A stretch of DNA of 64,000 nt, from the NCBI RefSeq assembly GCF_003634585.1, contig NZ_RBLG01000004.1, forward strand, positions 124,001 through 188,000. Direction: 5' to 3'. Of the stretch, positions 46,573-55,281 are shown in pieces. Every line of letters starts with the position of its first letter. Position 1 is the first letter of the stretch. The notes beneath the pieces were generated by a model. That model made no database searches. It was not told the DNA's origin and saw only the letters and a program-made list of their open reading frames with translations. Source of the stretch: Gillisia mitskevichiae. Its GTDB lineage: Bacteria; Bacteroidota; Bacteroidia; Flavobacteriales; Flavobacteriaceae. The position numbers and the translations under genes were made by a program.

Positions 46573-47649
46573 ATGATTGAGAAGTTGAATATCGTGAAGC
46601 AGCGCTTTGATGAAGTGAATGATCTTATCATTCAGCCTGATGTTATATCAAATCAGAAGCGTTATGTAGAATTGAATAAGGAATATAAAGATTTGAAGGC
46701 ACTCATGGATGTGCGTGAAAAATATATTGAACTTACAGAGAATCTCCAAGAATCTGAAGAGATCATTGCAGATGGAAGTGATGCTGAAATGACCGAAATG
46801 GCTAAGCTTCAATTAGATGAGGCTAAAGCAGAATTGCCGAAACTGGATGAAAAGATCCGAATGATGTTGGTTCCTAAAGATCCAGAAGACGCAAAGAATG
46901 TGGTGATGGAAATTCGTGCTGGTGCAGGGGGAGATGAAGCAAGTATTTTTGCGGGAGATCTATATAAGATGTATAATAAATACGCCGATAGCCGAGGATG
47001 GAAGTGTAATATTGTAGATTATAATGAGGGTACTAACGGTGGTTTTAAAGAGATGATCTTTGAAATTTCTGGGGAAGATGTGTATGGAACTTTAAAGTTT
47101 GAAGCGGGAGTTCACCGTGTTCAACGAGTTCCTCAAACCGAAACCCAAGGTCGTGTACATACATCGGCTGCTACGGTAATGGTATTGCCAGAAGCAGAAG
47201 AATTTGATGTTGAGATTAATCCAAAGGAAGTTCGAGTAGATTTTTTCTGTTCATCTGGACCAGGAGGACAGTCTGTAAACACTACTTATTCTGCTGTGCG
47301 TTTAACACACATCCCAACAGGATTAGTTGCTCAATGTCAAGATCAAAAATCTCAGCATAAGAATAAAGAAAAGGCATTTAGAGTATTGCGTTCTAGATTA
47401 TATGATATGGAGCTAGCCAAGAAATTGGAGGCAGATTCTGCTAAACGTAATTCTATGGTATCCAGTGGAGATAGGAGTGCTAAAATTAGAACCTATAATT
47501 ATTCTCAAGGAAGAGTTACAGATCACAGGATCAATTTAACCTTATACGATCTTTCCAATATTATAAATGGAGATATTCAAAAAATAGTTGATGAATTGCA
47601 GTTGGTAGAAAACACCGAGAAGCTGAAGGAGAACAGCGATGCATTTTAA
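46573..47649 (+). CDS. prfA: Peptide chain release factor 1
   Basis: A 358-residue class I release factor terminating at UAA and UAG. Domain 1 is a coiled coil; domain 2 has [31 protein letters not shown], in which the tripeptide anticodon PxT reads Pro-Gln-Thr (Pro-Ala-Thr or Pro-Val-Thr are commoner). Domain 3 has the catalytic [12 protein letters not shown] (GGQ). The C-terminal [20 protein letters not shown] is the usual RF1 end. The PxT motif separates it from RF2, which has SPF. Confidence 0.95.
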   Translation: MIEKLNIVKQRFDEVNDLIIQPDVISNQKRYVELNKEYKDLKALMDVREKYIELTENLQESEEIIADGSDAEMTEMAKLQLDEAKAELPKLDEKIRMMLVPKDPEDAKNVVMEIRAGAGGDEASIFAGDLYKMYNKYADSRGWKCNIVDYNEGTNGGFKEMIFEISGEDVYGTLKFEAGVHRVQRVPQTETQGRVHTSAATVMVLPEAEEFDVEINPKEVRVDFFCSSGPGGQSVNTTYSAVRLTHIPTGLVAQCQDQKSQHKNKEKAFRVLRSRLYDMELAKKLEADSAKRNSMVSSGDRSAKIRTYNYSQGRVTDHRINLTLYDLSNIINGDIQKIVDELQLVENTEKLKENSDAF

Positions 47650-47666
47650 ATTTTGAAATTAAATTT

Positions 47667-47688
47667 CCCGCTCTTTGCGGGATTTTTT
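47667..47688 (+). terminator. Terminator of prfA
   Basis: CCCGC/GCGGG stem with a TCTTT loop followed by ATTTTTT, 18 bp past the prfA stop. The TTTG within it (47674-47677) may also be the -33 box of pyrF. Confidence 0.85.
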
Positions 47689-47703
47689 ATATAGTTATTT
47701 TTG
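47674..47703 (+). promoter_or_regulatory. Promoter of pyrF
   Basis: TTTG (47674-47677) and TATTTTTG (47696-47703) are 18 bp apart, matching both consensus boxes, with the -33 inside the prfA terminator hairpin. The pyrF ATG follows 25 bp later. Confidence 0.65.
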
Positions 47704-47727
47704 CAATTAATATAATACTGATCTTTT

Positions 47728-48552
47728 ATGACCACTCAGGACCTTATAGCTCAAATACATAAAAAGAAATCTTTCCTTTGTGTAGGATTAGATACCGATC
47801 TAGATAAAATTCCAACCTATTTACTTACCGAAGAAGATCCTATTTTTGCTTTTAATAAAGCGATTGTAGATGCTACCCATAAATATGCTGTTGCCTATAA
47901 GCCGAATGTGGCCTTTTATGAAGCTCATGGTAGGAAGGGCTGGAAAGCACTGGACAAAACCATAGATTACATAAAAACTAATTATCCTGAAATCTTTACA
48001 ATTGCAGATGCTAAACGCGGAGATATAGGAAATACATCAAGAATGTATGCTATTGCGTTCTTTCACGAAATGGCGTTCGATTCTATAACTGTTGCTCCCT
48101 ATATGGGGCGGGATTCCGTAGAACCATTTTTAGAATTTAGAGATAAGCACACCATTCTTTTGGCACTTACTTCCAATACAGGAGCATTTGATTTTCAAAC
48201 TACGAAATGCGATGGACAAGAATTGTATAAGAAAGTGTTGGAAACTTCTAAAACTTATAAGAATTCTAAACATTTAATGTATGTGGTTGGAGCAACTAAG
48301 GCCGAATTTCTTTTAGAGATCAGGAAAATCGTTCCAGATAGTTTTCTTTTAGTGCCAGGAGTTGGAGCGCAGGGAGGGAGTTTAGAGGAGGTATGTAAGT
48401 ATGGAATGAACAAAGACGTAGGTTTGTTAGTAAACTCTTCTCGAGCTATTATCTATGCATCTCAAACATCCAACTTTGCTGAAATTGCTGCAGCTAAGGC
48501 TGAAGTAATGCAACGAGAAATGGCTGCTCAAATGGCCGCAATCTTATCTTAA
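47728..48552 (+). CDS. pyrF: Orotidine 5'-phosphate decarboxylase (type 2)
   Basis: A 274-residue enzyme forming UMP from OMP, last step of pyrimidine synthesis. [15 protein letters not shown] at the start, [15 protein letters not shown], the catalytic lysine segment [18 protein letters not shown] and [17 protein letters not shown] at the end match the longer mycobacterial-type PyrF subfamily found in Bacteroidota. All key residues are there. The metal-receptor-like gene follows 11 bp later, so the two are probably one transcript. Confidence 0.95.
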   Translation: MTTQDLIAQIHKKKSFLCVGLDTDLDKIPTYLLTEEDPIFAFNKAIVDATHKYAVAYKPNVAFYEAHGRKGWKALDKTIDYIKTNYPEIFTIADAKRGDIGNTSRMYAIAFFHEMAFDSITVAPYMGRDSVEPFLEFRDKHTILLALTSNTGAFDFQTTKCDGQELYKKVLETSKTYKNSKHLMYVVGATKAEFLLEIRKIVPDSFLLVPGVGAQGGSLEEVCKYGMNKDVGLLVNSSRAIIYASQTSNFAEIAAAKAEVMQREMAAQMAAILS

Positions 48553-48563
48553 ATCCTGAAGTG

Positions 48564-49361
48564 ATGCTTGTTAAAGATCAACTAGATCGTGAAGTTGATA
48601 TTTCAAAGTCCTTTTGTAGGATAGTCTCTCTAGTACCAAGCTTAACCGAATTAGTGGTTTATTTAGGTTTGGAGGAAATGTTGGTGGGTATTACAAAATT
48701 TTGTGTTCATCCCAAATACCTGAAAAAAACCAAAACTATAGTTGGAGGAACAAAACAGGTGCATTTAGATAAAATTAGAGCACTTAAGCCAGATCTTATT
48801 CTTTGTAATAAAGAGGAGAATACTTTAGAAATGGTTCAGGAGCTGGAGGAAATATGTCAGGTGCATATTTCAAATATCGTGAGCTTTTCCGATTCCTTAG
48901 AGCTAATATCTAGTTATGGAATTCTATTTCAAAAAGAAATGAGATCTAAACAGTTGATTTCAGATTTAACTCAAAAAACAGCATCCTTTCAGAAAGAACT
49001 TTCTGCTGAAAAATTAAAAGTGGCTTATTTCATTTGGAGAAAACCATGGATGGTTGTGGGAGGTGATACTTTTATAAATTCTATGTTAGAATTTAATGGA
49101 TGGAATAATATTTTTAAAGGAGCAACGGGAAGATATCCCGAAATAGATTTAAAAGTTCTACAAAATAAGAATCCAGATCTAATTTTATTGTCCTCGGAGC
49201 CTTTTCCTTTTCAACAAAAACACATAAGTGAAATTCGAGCATTTTCTAACGCTCGAATAGAAATAGTAGATGGGGAGTTCTTTAGCTGGTATGGCTCACG
49301 CCAATTGTTAGCTTTAGATTATTTTAAAGAAATACAAGCTCATTTGTCTAAGCCCTTGTAA
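48564..49361 (+). CDS. Helical-backbone metal receptor (BtuF/periplasmic-binding-like), no signal peptide
   Basis: A 265-residue protein of the type III substrate-binding fold: RIVSLVPSLTELVVYLGLEEMLVGITKFCVHP, IRALKPDLILCNKEENTLE, the long backbone helix and the C-terminal lobe (YPEIDLKVLQNKNPDLILLSSEPFPFQQKH). Relatives bind cobalamin, heme or siderophores for ABC importers. Two things are odd: no signal peptide or lipobox is visible, and no transporter genes are nearby, so it may act in the cytosol. GTG at 48561 is an alternative start adding one residue. The 3' end overlaps a convergent small gene by 22 bp. Confidence 0.82.
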   Translation: MLVKDQLDREVDISKSFCRIVSLVPSLTELVVYLGLEEMLVGITKFCVHPKYLKKTKTIVGGTKQVHLDKIRALKPDLILCNKEENTLEMVQELEEICQVHISNIVSFSDSLELISSYGILFQKEMRSKQLISDLTQKTASFQKELSAEKLKVAYFIWRKPWMVVGGDTFINSMLEFNGWNNIFKGATGRYPEIDLKVLQNKNPDLILLSSEPFPFQQKHISEIRAFSNARIEIVDGEFFSWYGSRQLLALDYFKEIQAHLSKPL

Positions 49362-49510
49362 TTTTTCCTTTTAAGCTGTTCCAATATCTTTTTAGCTCTT
49401 GCATTTATTTTGTCACTTTTTTCCTTATCTACTAAGGCAATTTTAAAAGCTTTATGCATGAGTGCTGTATACTTTTGGCATAAGCGCTCTTCCTCGGTCT
49501 TAAATAACAT
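49340..49510 (-). CDS. Lacal_2735/DUF6435 family small protein
   Basis: A 56-residue, mostly helical protein. MLFKTEEERLCQKYTALMHKAFKIALVDKEKSDKINARAKKILEQL fits the family pattern (short basic N terminus, LxxKYxxLMxxAFxLxxxDKxxSDxxxAxAxxIL). Function unknown. The frame could start at 49525 (MMIDIMLF); 49510 gives the family-like N terminus. The 3' end overlaps the metal-receptor gene by 22 bp on the opposite strand. Confidence 0.65.
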   Translation of the reverse strand: MLFKTEEERLCQKYTALMHKAFKIALVDKEKSDKINARAKKILEQLKRKNYKGLDK

Positions 49511-49624
49511 TATATCAATCATCATATAGGATTATTCCACAAATTTAATGGGAACAGTTCCTAATATGTATTAAGTTGAGGTTAAAGTAATTGTAAAATT
49601 ATCACAGCAATAATGGTTTCAACC

Positions 49625-50329
49625 TTAATCCTGTAAGCCAAAGACCCTTCTAAGTAAGTCCGTAGATCTTGCAGAGAAATTATTTCTAATATCTTTTTCT
49701 TCCACTGCGATCATTGTAAAAACTCCCTTCAAAGCTTCATTTGTAACATAATCTGCTAAATCTGGATTTACCTTATTTGTAAGTGGCAGCGAGTTATACT
49801 TGTTAATAATGTTGGACCAAACTTCAGTAGCCCCAACTTTATTTAGAGAAGTAGTTATTACCGGATTAAATTTAGAATATAATTGAGTTTCCGTTTTCTG
49901 ATTTAAATACATGGTTGCAGATGTGTCACCACCTAATAATATATTTCTAGCATCGGTAAAAGTAATTTCTTTAACAGCTGTTACAAAAATTGGAGTTGCT
50001 TCCTTAACAGCATCTTCGGCAGCTCTGTTTAAAACTTTTAAACCTTCATCTGCTAAGGAACTTAATCCTACATCTCTTAAAGTTTTGTCAACTTTTTGAA
50101 GTTCTGCTGGTAATGCAATACGCACTAACTCATTCTTAAAAAAACCATCCTCTTTTGTAAGTTTAGTTACTTGTTTATCTATACCAAAATCCAAAGCTTG
50201 TCTCAGGCCCGAAGCGATTTCAGTATTGCTTACACCGTACTCTCCACTAGGCAATTGGGTAGCTATACTTTGTAATTCTGCACAGCCAAAGAAAAATGGC
50301 ACAAGTAAAAGGATGTATAATTTTTTCAT
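49625..50329 (-). CDS. DUF4197 lipoprotein
   Basis: A 234-residue predicted lipoprotein (lipobox FFFGC, Cys16). The mature part matches DUF4197: EIASGLRQALDFGIDKQVTKLTKEDGFFKNELVRIALPAELQKVDKTLRDVGLSSLADEGLKVLNRAAEDAVKEATPIFVTAVKEITFTDARNILLGGDTSATMYLNQKTETQL. It is all-helical. Function unknown; it is expected at the periplasmic side of a membrane. It stands alone and is divergent from icmF with 311 bp between the start codons. Confidence 0.88.
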   Translation of the reverse strand: MKKLYILLLVPFFFGCAELQSIATQLPSGEYGVSNTEIASGLRQALDFGIDKQVTKLTKEDGFFKNELVRIALPAELQKVDKTLRDVGLSSLADEGLKVLNRAAEDAVKEATPIFVTAVKEITFTDARNILLGGDTSATMYLNQKTETQLYSKFNPVITTSLNKVGATEVWSNIINKYNSLPLTNKVNPDLADYVTNEALKGVFTMIAVEEKDIRNNFSARSTDLLRRVFGLQD

Positions 50330-50590
50330 CTTAAAAATAAATTAGGGTTATAATTTTTTAAAAGTAGCAATTAATGTTCCAATTTAACAATCGAATTTCA
50401 TATTGGTTTAATTGGAAAAAGTCTTGGCGAAGTAATCTGCTCTGTAAGCATGAAATTTATAAGACTATGCTCAAATTTATAACTCGCTTTTTTGTTCCAG
50501 TGTCATAATTTTATGAAATGTAGAAGAAACTCGAGTTAAATTAAGCCTCTCTTTATTTTAAGATTCCTTTATAAATTGATCTGATTAGAG

Positions 50591-50607
50591 AAATTCGTTA
50601 CGAATTT
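50591..50607. promoter_or_regulatory. Palindrome upstream of icmF
   Basis: AAATTCG and CGAATTT are perfect inverted arms around TTA, ending 33 bp before the icmF ATG. A TetR-like operator for branched-chain or acyl-CoA metabolism would look like this, but no regulator is adjacent. Confidence 0.4.
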
Positions 50608-50640
50608 AGTAAATTGCAGCTCCAAAAATTTAGAATAACG

Positions 50641-53600
50641 ATGCAAGATCAAACACCCTATATTCCTAATAATAAAGTAAGAATAGTAACGGCAGCCTCG
50701 CTTTTTGATGGTCACGATGCCGCAATAAACATTATGCGACGCATTATTCAGTCTACTGGCGTAGAGGTTATCCACTTAGGACATGACCGCAGTGTAGAAG
50801 AAGTGGTGAATTGTGCTATTCAGGAAGATGCAAATGCAATTGCTATGACTTCTTATCAAGGAGGACATAATGAGTATTTTAAATACATGTACGATCTGCT
50901 AAAAGAAAAAGGTGCAGAGCATATTAAGATCTTTGGCGGTGGTGGCGGAGTGATCCTCCCATCTGAGATAAAAGAACTTATGGATTATGGAATTACCAGA
51001 ATTTATGCTCCAGATGATGGACGAGAAATGGGATTGCAAGGAATGATCAATGATCTTGTAAAAACAGCAGATACTCCAACTCCTCCTTTAGAAAATGCAG
51101 ATAAAACTCAAAGTCTTCTAGAGGATAAAAATATAAATACCATTGCTAGATTAATTTCTTTAGCTGAAAACAGGCATGAAGATTTTGAAAAAGCTTTCAA
51201 TAAGATAGAAGTTAAGGGAAGTAAAACCCCTGTGCTTGGGATAACGGGAACTGGTGGTTCGGGTAAATCTTCGCTGGTAGATGAATTGGTTAGAAGATTT
51301 TTAATAGACTTCCCAGAGAAAACCATTGGAATTATTTCTGTAGATCCATCAAAACGTAAAACTGGTGGTGCATTGCTGGGAGATAGAATACGAATGAATG
51401 CTATTAATAACGAACGTGTTTATATGCGTTCCTTAGCTACTCGACAGTCTAACTTAGCTTTATCTAAATATGTTTCTGAAGCAGTTGAAGTATTAAAAGC
51501 GGCCAATTTTGATCTCATTATTTTAGAAACTTCAGGAATTGGGCAATCCGATACCGAGATCTTAGAACATTCTGATGCTTCTTTATACGTAATGACTCCA
51601 GAATTTGGAGCTGCAACTCAGCTGGAGAAGATAGATATGTTGGATTTCGCAGATCTGGTAGCAATTAATAAATTCGATAAGCGTGGTGCTTTAGATGCGC
51701 TACGTGATGTTAAAAAACAATATCAGCGTAATCATGGCTTATGGCATGACGATCCTGAAACGCTTCCTGTATATGGAACTATAGCTTCCCAGTTCAATGA
51801 TCCGGGAATGAATACTCTTTACAGGAAGTTGATGAATAAAGTTGAAGAAAAAACAGAAGCAGCTTTATCTTCTACTTTTCATATCAACGAAGATAAGAGC
51901 GAAAAAATATATGTGATCCCACCAAGTAGAGTGAGATATCTTTCTGAAATTTCTGAGAATAACAGAAAATATGACGAAACGGCCATCACTCAACAAGAAG
52001 TGGCACAAAAATTATATGGAATCTATAAAACTATAGGTTCTGTTACAAATGCCAGCTCGAGCGAAGACGAGAAGTCATACTTGGATAAGCATGGTTTAAG
52101 TTCTGATGAGATTCTGAAACAAGTTCAGAATGACGAAAAGAATCAGGATTTCATAAAACTTTTAATTGCTGAATTCGACCGCGTTAAATTGAACCTAGAT
52201 CCTTATAACTGGGAGATCATAACCGGTTGGGATGAAAAGGTGAATAAATACAAAGAGCCGATATATTCTTTTAAAGTAAGAGATAAGGAAATACGAATAG
52301 AAACTCATACCGAATCTCTATCGCACACTCAAATTCCGAAGATCTCTTTGCCTAAATATCAAGCTTGGGGAGATATCTTAAAATGGTGTTTACAGGAAAA
52401 TGTCCCGGGAGAATTTCCATATACTGCAGGACTTTATCCTTTTAAAAGAGCAGGAGAAGATCCATCTAGAATGTTTGCGGGTGAAGGTGGGCCGGAAAGA
52501 ACAAATAGACGTTTTCATTATGTGAGTGCAGGATTGCCGGCAAAAAGACTTTCTACCGCTTTCGATTCTGTTACACTTTATGGAAATGATCCAGATTTAA
52601 GACCAGATATTTACGGGAAGATCGGGAATGCAGGAGTTTCTATTTGTTGTTTAGACGATGCTAAGAAATTATATTCTGGTTTCGATCTGGCAGATGCTAT
52701 GACTTCTGTGAGTATGACCATAAACGGTCCTGCTCCAATGTTATTGGGGTTCTTTATGAATGCAGCTATAGATCAGCAATGTGAGAAATATATAAAAGAA
52801 CATGATCTTCAGGACGAAGTAGAGGAGAAGATCAAGAAAATATACAAGGACAAAAAAATAGAACGTCCGGCATATCAAGGTCCGCTTCCGGAAGGAAATA
52901 ACGGATTGGGATTAATGTTACTAGGTGTAACTGGAGACTTAGTACTTCCAGCCGATGTTTATGCCAAGATCAGGAAAGAAACCTTGAATACCGTTCGTGG
53001 AACCGTTCAAGCAGATATTTTAAAAGAAGATCAAGCTCAAAACACTTGTATTTTTTCAACAGAATATGCGTTGAGGTTGATGGGTGATGTGCAGGAATAT
53101 TTTATTGAAAAGCAGGTAAGAAACTTTTATTCAGTTTCTATTTCTGGTTACCATATTGCTGAAGCAGGCGCAAATCCTGTGACTCAATTGGCACTAACCT
53201 TGGCTAACGGATTTACTTATGTAGAGTATTACTTAAGCCGTGGTATGGATATTAATAAATTCGGACCAAACTTATCATTCTTTTTCTCAAACGGAGTAGA
53301 TCCAGAATATGCAGTAATTGGTAGAGTTGCTAGAAAGATATGGGCAAAAGCATTAAAATATAAGTATGGAGCCAATCCAAGAGCACAGATGTTGAAATAC
53401 CACATTCAGACCTCTGGACGTTCATTACATGCTCAGGAAATAGATTTTAATGACATTAGAACTACGCTTCAGGCACTGTATGCTATTTATGACAATTGTA
53501 ACTCTTTACATACAAACGCGTACGATGAAGCGATTACAACGCCTACAGAAGCTTCAGTAAGAAGAGCTATGGCTATCCAGTTGATCATAAACAAAGAATT

Positions 53601-54096
53601 AGGGCTTACTAAAAATGAGAACCCAATTCAGGGAGCTTTTATAATAGAAGAGTTAACAGATCTTGTGGAAGAGGCTGTCTTATTGGAATTCGATAGAATT
53701 ACTGAAAGAGGTGGAGTTCTTGGCGCTATGGAAACAATGTATCAACGTAGTAAGATACAAGAAGAAAGCTTGTATTATGAGACTTTGAAACACAATGGGG
53801 AATTCCCAATTATTGGAGTGAACACCTTCTTAAGTTCTACAGGTTCTCCAACAGTTACTCCGGGAGAGGTTATTAGAGCTACAGAAGAAGAGAAACAATA
53901 TCAGATTTCAACTTTAAAGAATTTGCATAAAGCCTTTGGAGAGGAATCTGCAAAAGCATTGGAACTAATCCAGGAGGCAGCGATTAAGAATGAGAATTTA
54001 TTTGAAGTCTTAATGGATGCAACTAAAGTTTGTTCTTTAGGACAGATCACTTCTGCAATGTTTGAAGTGGGAGGACAGTATAGAAGAAATATGTAA
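50641..54096 (+). CDS. icmF: Fused isobutyryl-CoA mutase IcmF (B12 domain, G-chaperone, mutase)
   Basis: A 1151-residue B12-dependent mutase. N-terminal cobalamin domain (about 15-140) with [14 protein letters not shown]-protein chaperone domain (about 185-420): P-loop [16 protein letters not shown], Mg site [24 protein letters not shown]-barrel mutase domain (about 560-1151): [24 protein letters not shown] and [16 protein letters not shown]. Phe612 and Gln800 occupy the positions of Tyr89 and Arg207 of methylmalonyl-CoA mutase, the known mark of isobutyryl-CoA specificity. The linker at about 471-498 looks like translated REP repeats. Start is ATG 50641; a TTG frame from 50614 adds nine residues with no support. 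Confidence 0.93.
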   Translation: MQDQTPYIPNNKVRIVTAASLFDGHDAAINIMRRIIQSTGVEVIHLGHDRSVEEVVNCAIQEDANAIAMTSYQGGHNEYFKYMYDLLKEKGAEHIKIFGGGGGVILPSEIKELMDYGITRIYAPDDGREMGLQGMINDLVKTADTPTPPLENADKTQSLLEDKNINTIARLISLAENRHEDFEKAFNKIEVKGSKTPVLGITGTGGSGKSSLVDELVRRFLIDFPEKTIGIISVDPSKRKTGGALLGDRIRMNAINNERVYMRSLATRQSNLALSKYVSEAVEVLKAANFDLIILETSGIGQSDTEILEHSDASLYVMTPEFGAATQLEKIDMLDFADLVAINKFDKRGALDALRDVKKQYQRNHGLWHDDPETLPVYGTIASQFNDPGMNTLYRKLMNKVEEKTEAALSSTFHINEDKSEKIYVIPPSRVRYLSEISENNRKYDETAITQQEVAQKLYGIYKTIGSVTNASSSEDEKSYLDKHGLSSDEILKQVQNDEKNQDFIKLLIAEFDRVKLNLDPYNWEIITGWDEKVNKYKEPIYSFKVRDKEIRIETHTESLSHTQIPKISLPKYQAWGDILKWCLQENVPGEFPYTAGLYPFKRAGEDPSRMFAGEGGPERTNRRFHYVSAGLPAKRLSTAFDSVTLYGNDPDLRPDIYGKIGNAGVSICCLDDAKKLYSGFDLADAMTSVSMTINGPAPMLLGFFMNAAIDQQCEKYIKEHDLQDEVEEKIKKIYKDKKIERPAYQGPLPEGNNGLGLMLLGVTGDLVLPADVYAKIRKETLNTVRGTVQADILKEDQAQNTCIFSTEYALRLMGDVQEYFIEKQVRNFYSVSISGYHIAEAGANPVTQLALTLANGFTYVEYYLSRGMDINKFGPNLSFFFSNGVDPEYAVIGRVARKIWAKALKYKYGANPRAQMLKYHIQTSGRSLHAQEIDFNDIRTTLQALYAIYDNCNSLHTNAYDEAITTPTEASVRRAMAIQLIINKELGLTKNENPIQGAFIIEELTDLVEEAVLLEFDRITERGGVLGAMETMYQRSKIQEESLYYETLKHNGEFPIIGVNTFLSSTGSPTVTPGEVIRATEEEKQYQISTLKNLHKAFGEESAKALELIQEAAIKNENLFEVLMDATKVCSLGQITSAMFEVGGQYRRNM
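52051..52134 (+). repeat. REP-like repeats inside the icmF reading frame
   Basis: CTCGAGCGAAGACGAG (52055-52070), an imperfect palindrome, is followed at 52111-52131 by ATTCTGAA-ACAAG-TTCAGAAT, a perfect 8-bp inverted repeat. The CTGAAACAAGTTC core is shared in reverse with the intergenic element at 8198-8270. In frame they encode SSSEDEKSY and EILKQVQND, in the linker between GTPase and mutase domains. Confidence 0.6.
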
Positions 54097-54105
54097 GCAT
54101 AGAGC

Positions 54106-54133
54106 CACATTTCAAAATTTATTTTGAAATGTG
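54106..54133. repeat. Perfect 12-bp stem-loop downstream of icmF
   Basis: CACATTTCAAAA and TTTTGAAATGTG pair perfectly with a TTTA loop, 9 bp past the icmF stop. No T run follows, so it is probably an mRNA 3'-end stabiliser or part of the repeat cluster that follows. Confidence 0.65.
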
Positions 54134-54223
54134 TGCGAATCGCTTATCCCGATGAGGGTAGCAAAAGCGGGATCTTCGTTAGTAATATTATGATTGAAAA
54201 GCGTGCGAATCGCTTAATCCGAT
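54133..54223 (+). repeat. Direct repeat GTGCGAATCGCTTA(N)2CCGAT
   Basis: Two 21-bp copies (54133-54153 and 54203-54223) match at 19 positions and start 70 bp apart. An ATCCCG/CGGGAT inverted pair lies between them. The segment is non-coding and probably belongs to a dispersed intergenic repeat family. Confidence 0.55.
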
Positions 54224-54244
54224 AATATTAAAAAAAAATAAATT

Positions 54245-54279
54245 AAAAAATCCCAATTCATTTAGAATTGGGATTTTTT
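54245..54279. terminator. Bidirectional terminator between icmF and the convergent gene
   Basis: TCCCAATTC/GAATTGGGA perfect stem, ATTTA loop, six A before and six T after. Confidence 0.92.
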
Positions 54280-54309
54280 GATTTTCGGTATTTGTTCTTC
54301 TATTCAATA

Positions 54310-54705
54310 TTATAATGTCAGCTTCCAGATGCGCTGTAATTTCCTGAATTTTTTTAATTCTATTCTTAGGATCCTTAAAAACTCCTTTCCATTACTGTTT
54401 GATAATTCCAAACGATCACAATTTTTATATAGTAAATTGGTGAGTCGGGTTACAGCTGCTGCATATTTCTGTTTTTCTTCGGAAAAAGGTTCGCTCTCTG
54501 CCCTTAAAATATGAGGCACTAAGGAAGTGGATTGCTGAATAATATCTCCTGAAAAGTAAATATCTTGATCTTCTTTTCCATTCTGTTTTAGAACAGCCAG
54601 ATCCTGAGCAAGATAGTTCGAAATAAGCCTAGAAATATTTAGGATTTCTATCGCTTGCCGATATACTGGAGAATAATTAAAATCTGATCTGGTAAGAGTA
54701 TTCAT
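54310..54705 (-). CDS. Hypothetical helical protein
   Basis: A 131-residue protein, mostly alpha-helical by composition, without signal peptide or membrane helix. It begins MNTLTRSDFNYSPVYRQAIEILNISRLISNYLAQDLAVL and has a second half rich in basic residues (LRILRIELKKFRKLQRIWKLTL). The layout could be a small four-helix bundle, but I recognise no family. It shares a bidirectional terminator with icmF and is divergent from the Lrp regulator gene 125 bp away. Reading frame, codon use and terminator placement support a real gene. Confidence 0.65.
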   Translation of the reverse strand: MNTLTRSDFNYSPVYRQAIEILNISRLISNYLAQDLAVLKQNGKEDQDIYFSGDIIQQSTSLVPHILRAESEPFSEEKQKYAAAVTRLTNLLYKNCDRLELSNSNGKEFLRILRIELKKFRKLQRIWKLTL

Positions 54706-54830
54706 AGAACGCTATATTGCTTTGAGTTCCATAAAATTAGTGAGATATCGGCTTAATGTTCTTTCGATTTTAAAGTGAATGAGTATATTAGCTTTAAATT
54801 AATGTAATTAAGTAGTTAAAAATATTAAAT

Positions 54831-55274
54831 ATGCCTATAGACGCTTTAAGTTGGCAAATACTAGATTGCCTTCAGAAAAATGCAAGACAGTCATTTGCTG
54901 AAATAGGAAGGATTGTTGGACTTACTTCTCCTGCGGTTGCAGAAAGAGTTAAAAAAATGGAGGATAGCGGAATTATAAAAGGCTATAAGGCACAAGTTTC
55001 TTATCATAAAACTGGCCATCAATTAAAAGCCGTCATTACATTGCGCGCCTTTATGGGACGATTGAAGCCCTTTCTGGAAAAGGTAAAGGAATTTAAGGAA
55101 GTTATAAATTGTTACCGAATTACTGGGAATGAAAACATCATTATGGAAGTGGTTCTATATGACCAGTCCCATTTGGAGGAATTCATAGATAAGCTTATTA
55201 CTTATGGAGAAACAAAAACCCATATTATCCTCTCTAATGTAGTAGATCAAGGTCCTATAAAAAGAAGAGGATAA
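54831..55274 (+). CDS. Lrp/AsnC family transcriptional regulator
   Basis: A 147-residue regulator. N-terminal HTH: DALSWQILDCLQKNARQSFAEIGRIVGLTSPAVAERVKKMEDSGIIKGYKAQV. C-terminal RAM/AsnC ligand-binding domain: VITLRAFMG, FKEVINCYRITGNENIIMEVVLYDQSHLEEFIDKLITYGETKTHIILSNVV. Such proteins sense amino acids and form octamers on DNA. The nearest candidate target is the upstream divergent gene; the ligand is unknown. The stop lies 7 bp from the end of the convergent methyltransferase. Confidence 0.93.
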   Translation: MPIDALSWQILDCLQKNARQSFAEIGRIVGLTSPAVAERVKKMEDSGIIKGYKAQVSYHKTGHQLKAVITLRAFMGRLKPFLEKVKEFKEVINCYRITGNENIIMEVVLYDQSHLEEFIDKLITYGETKTHIILSNVVDQGPIKRRG

Positions 55275-55281
55275 TTCTAGT

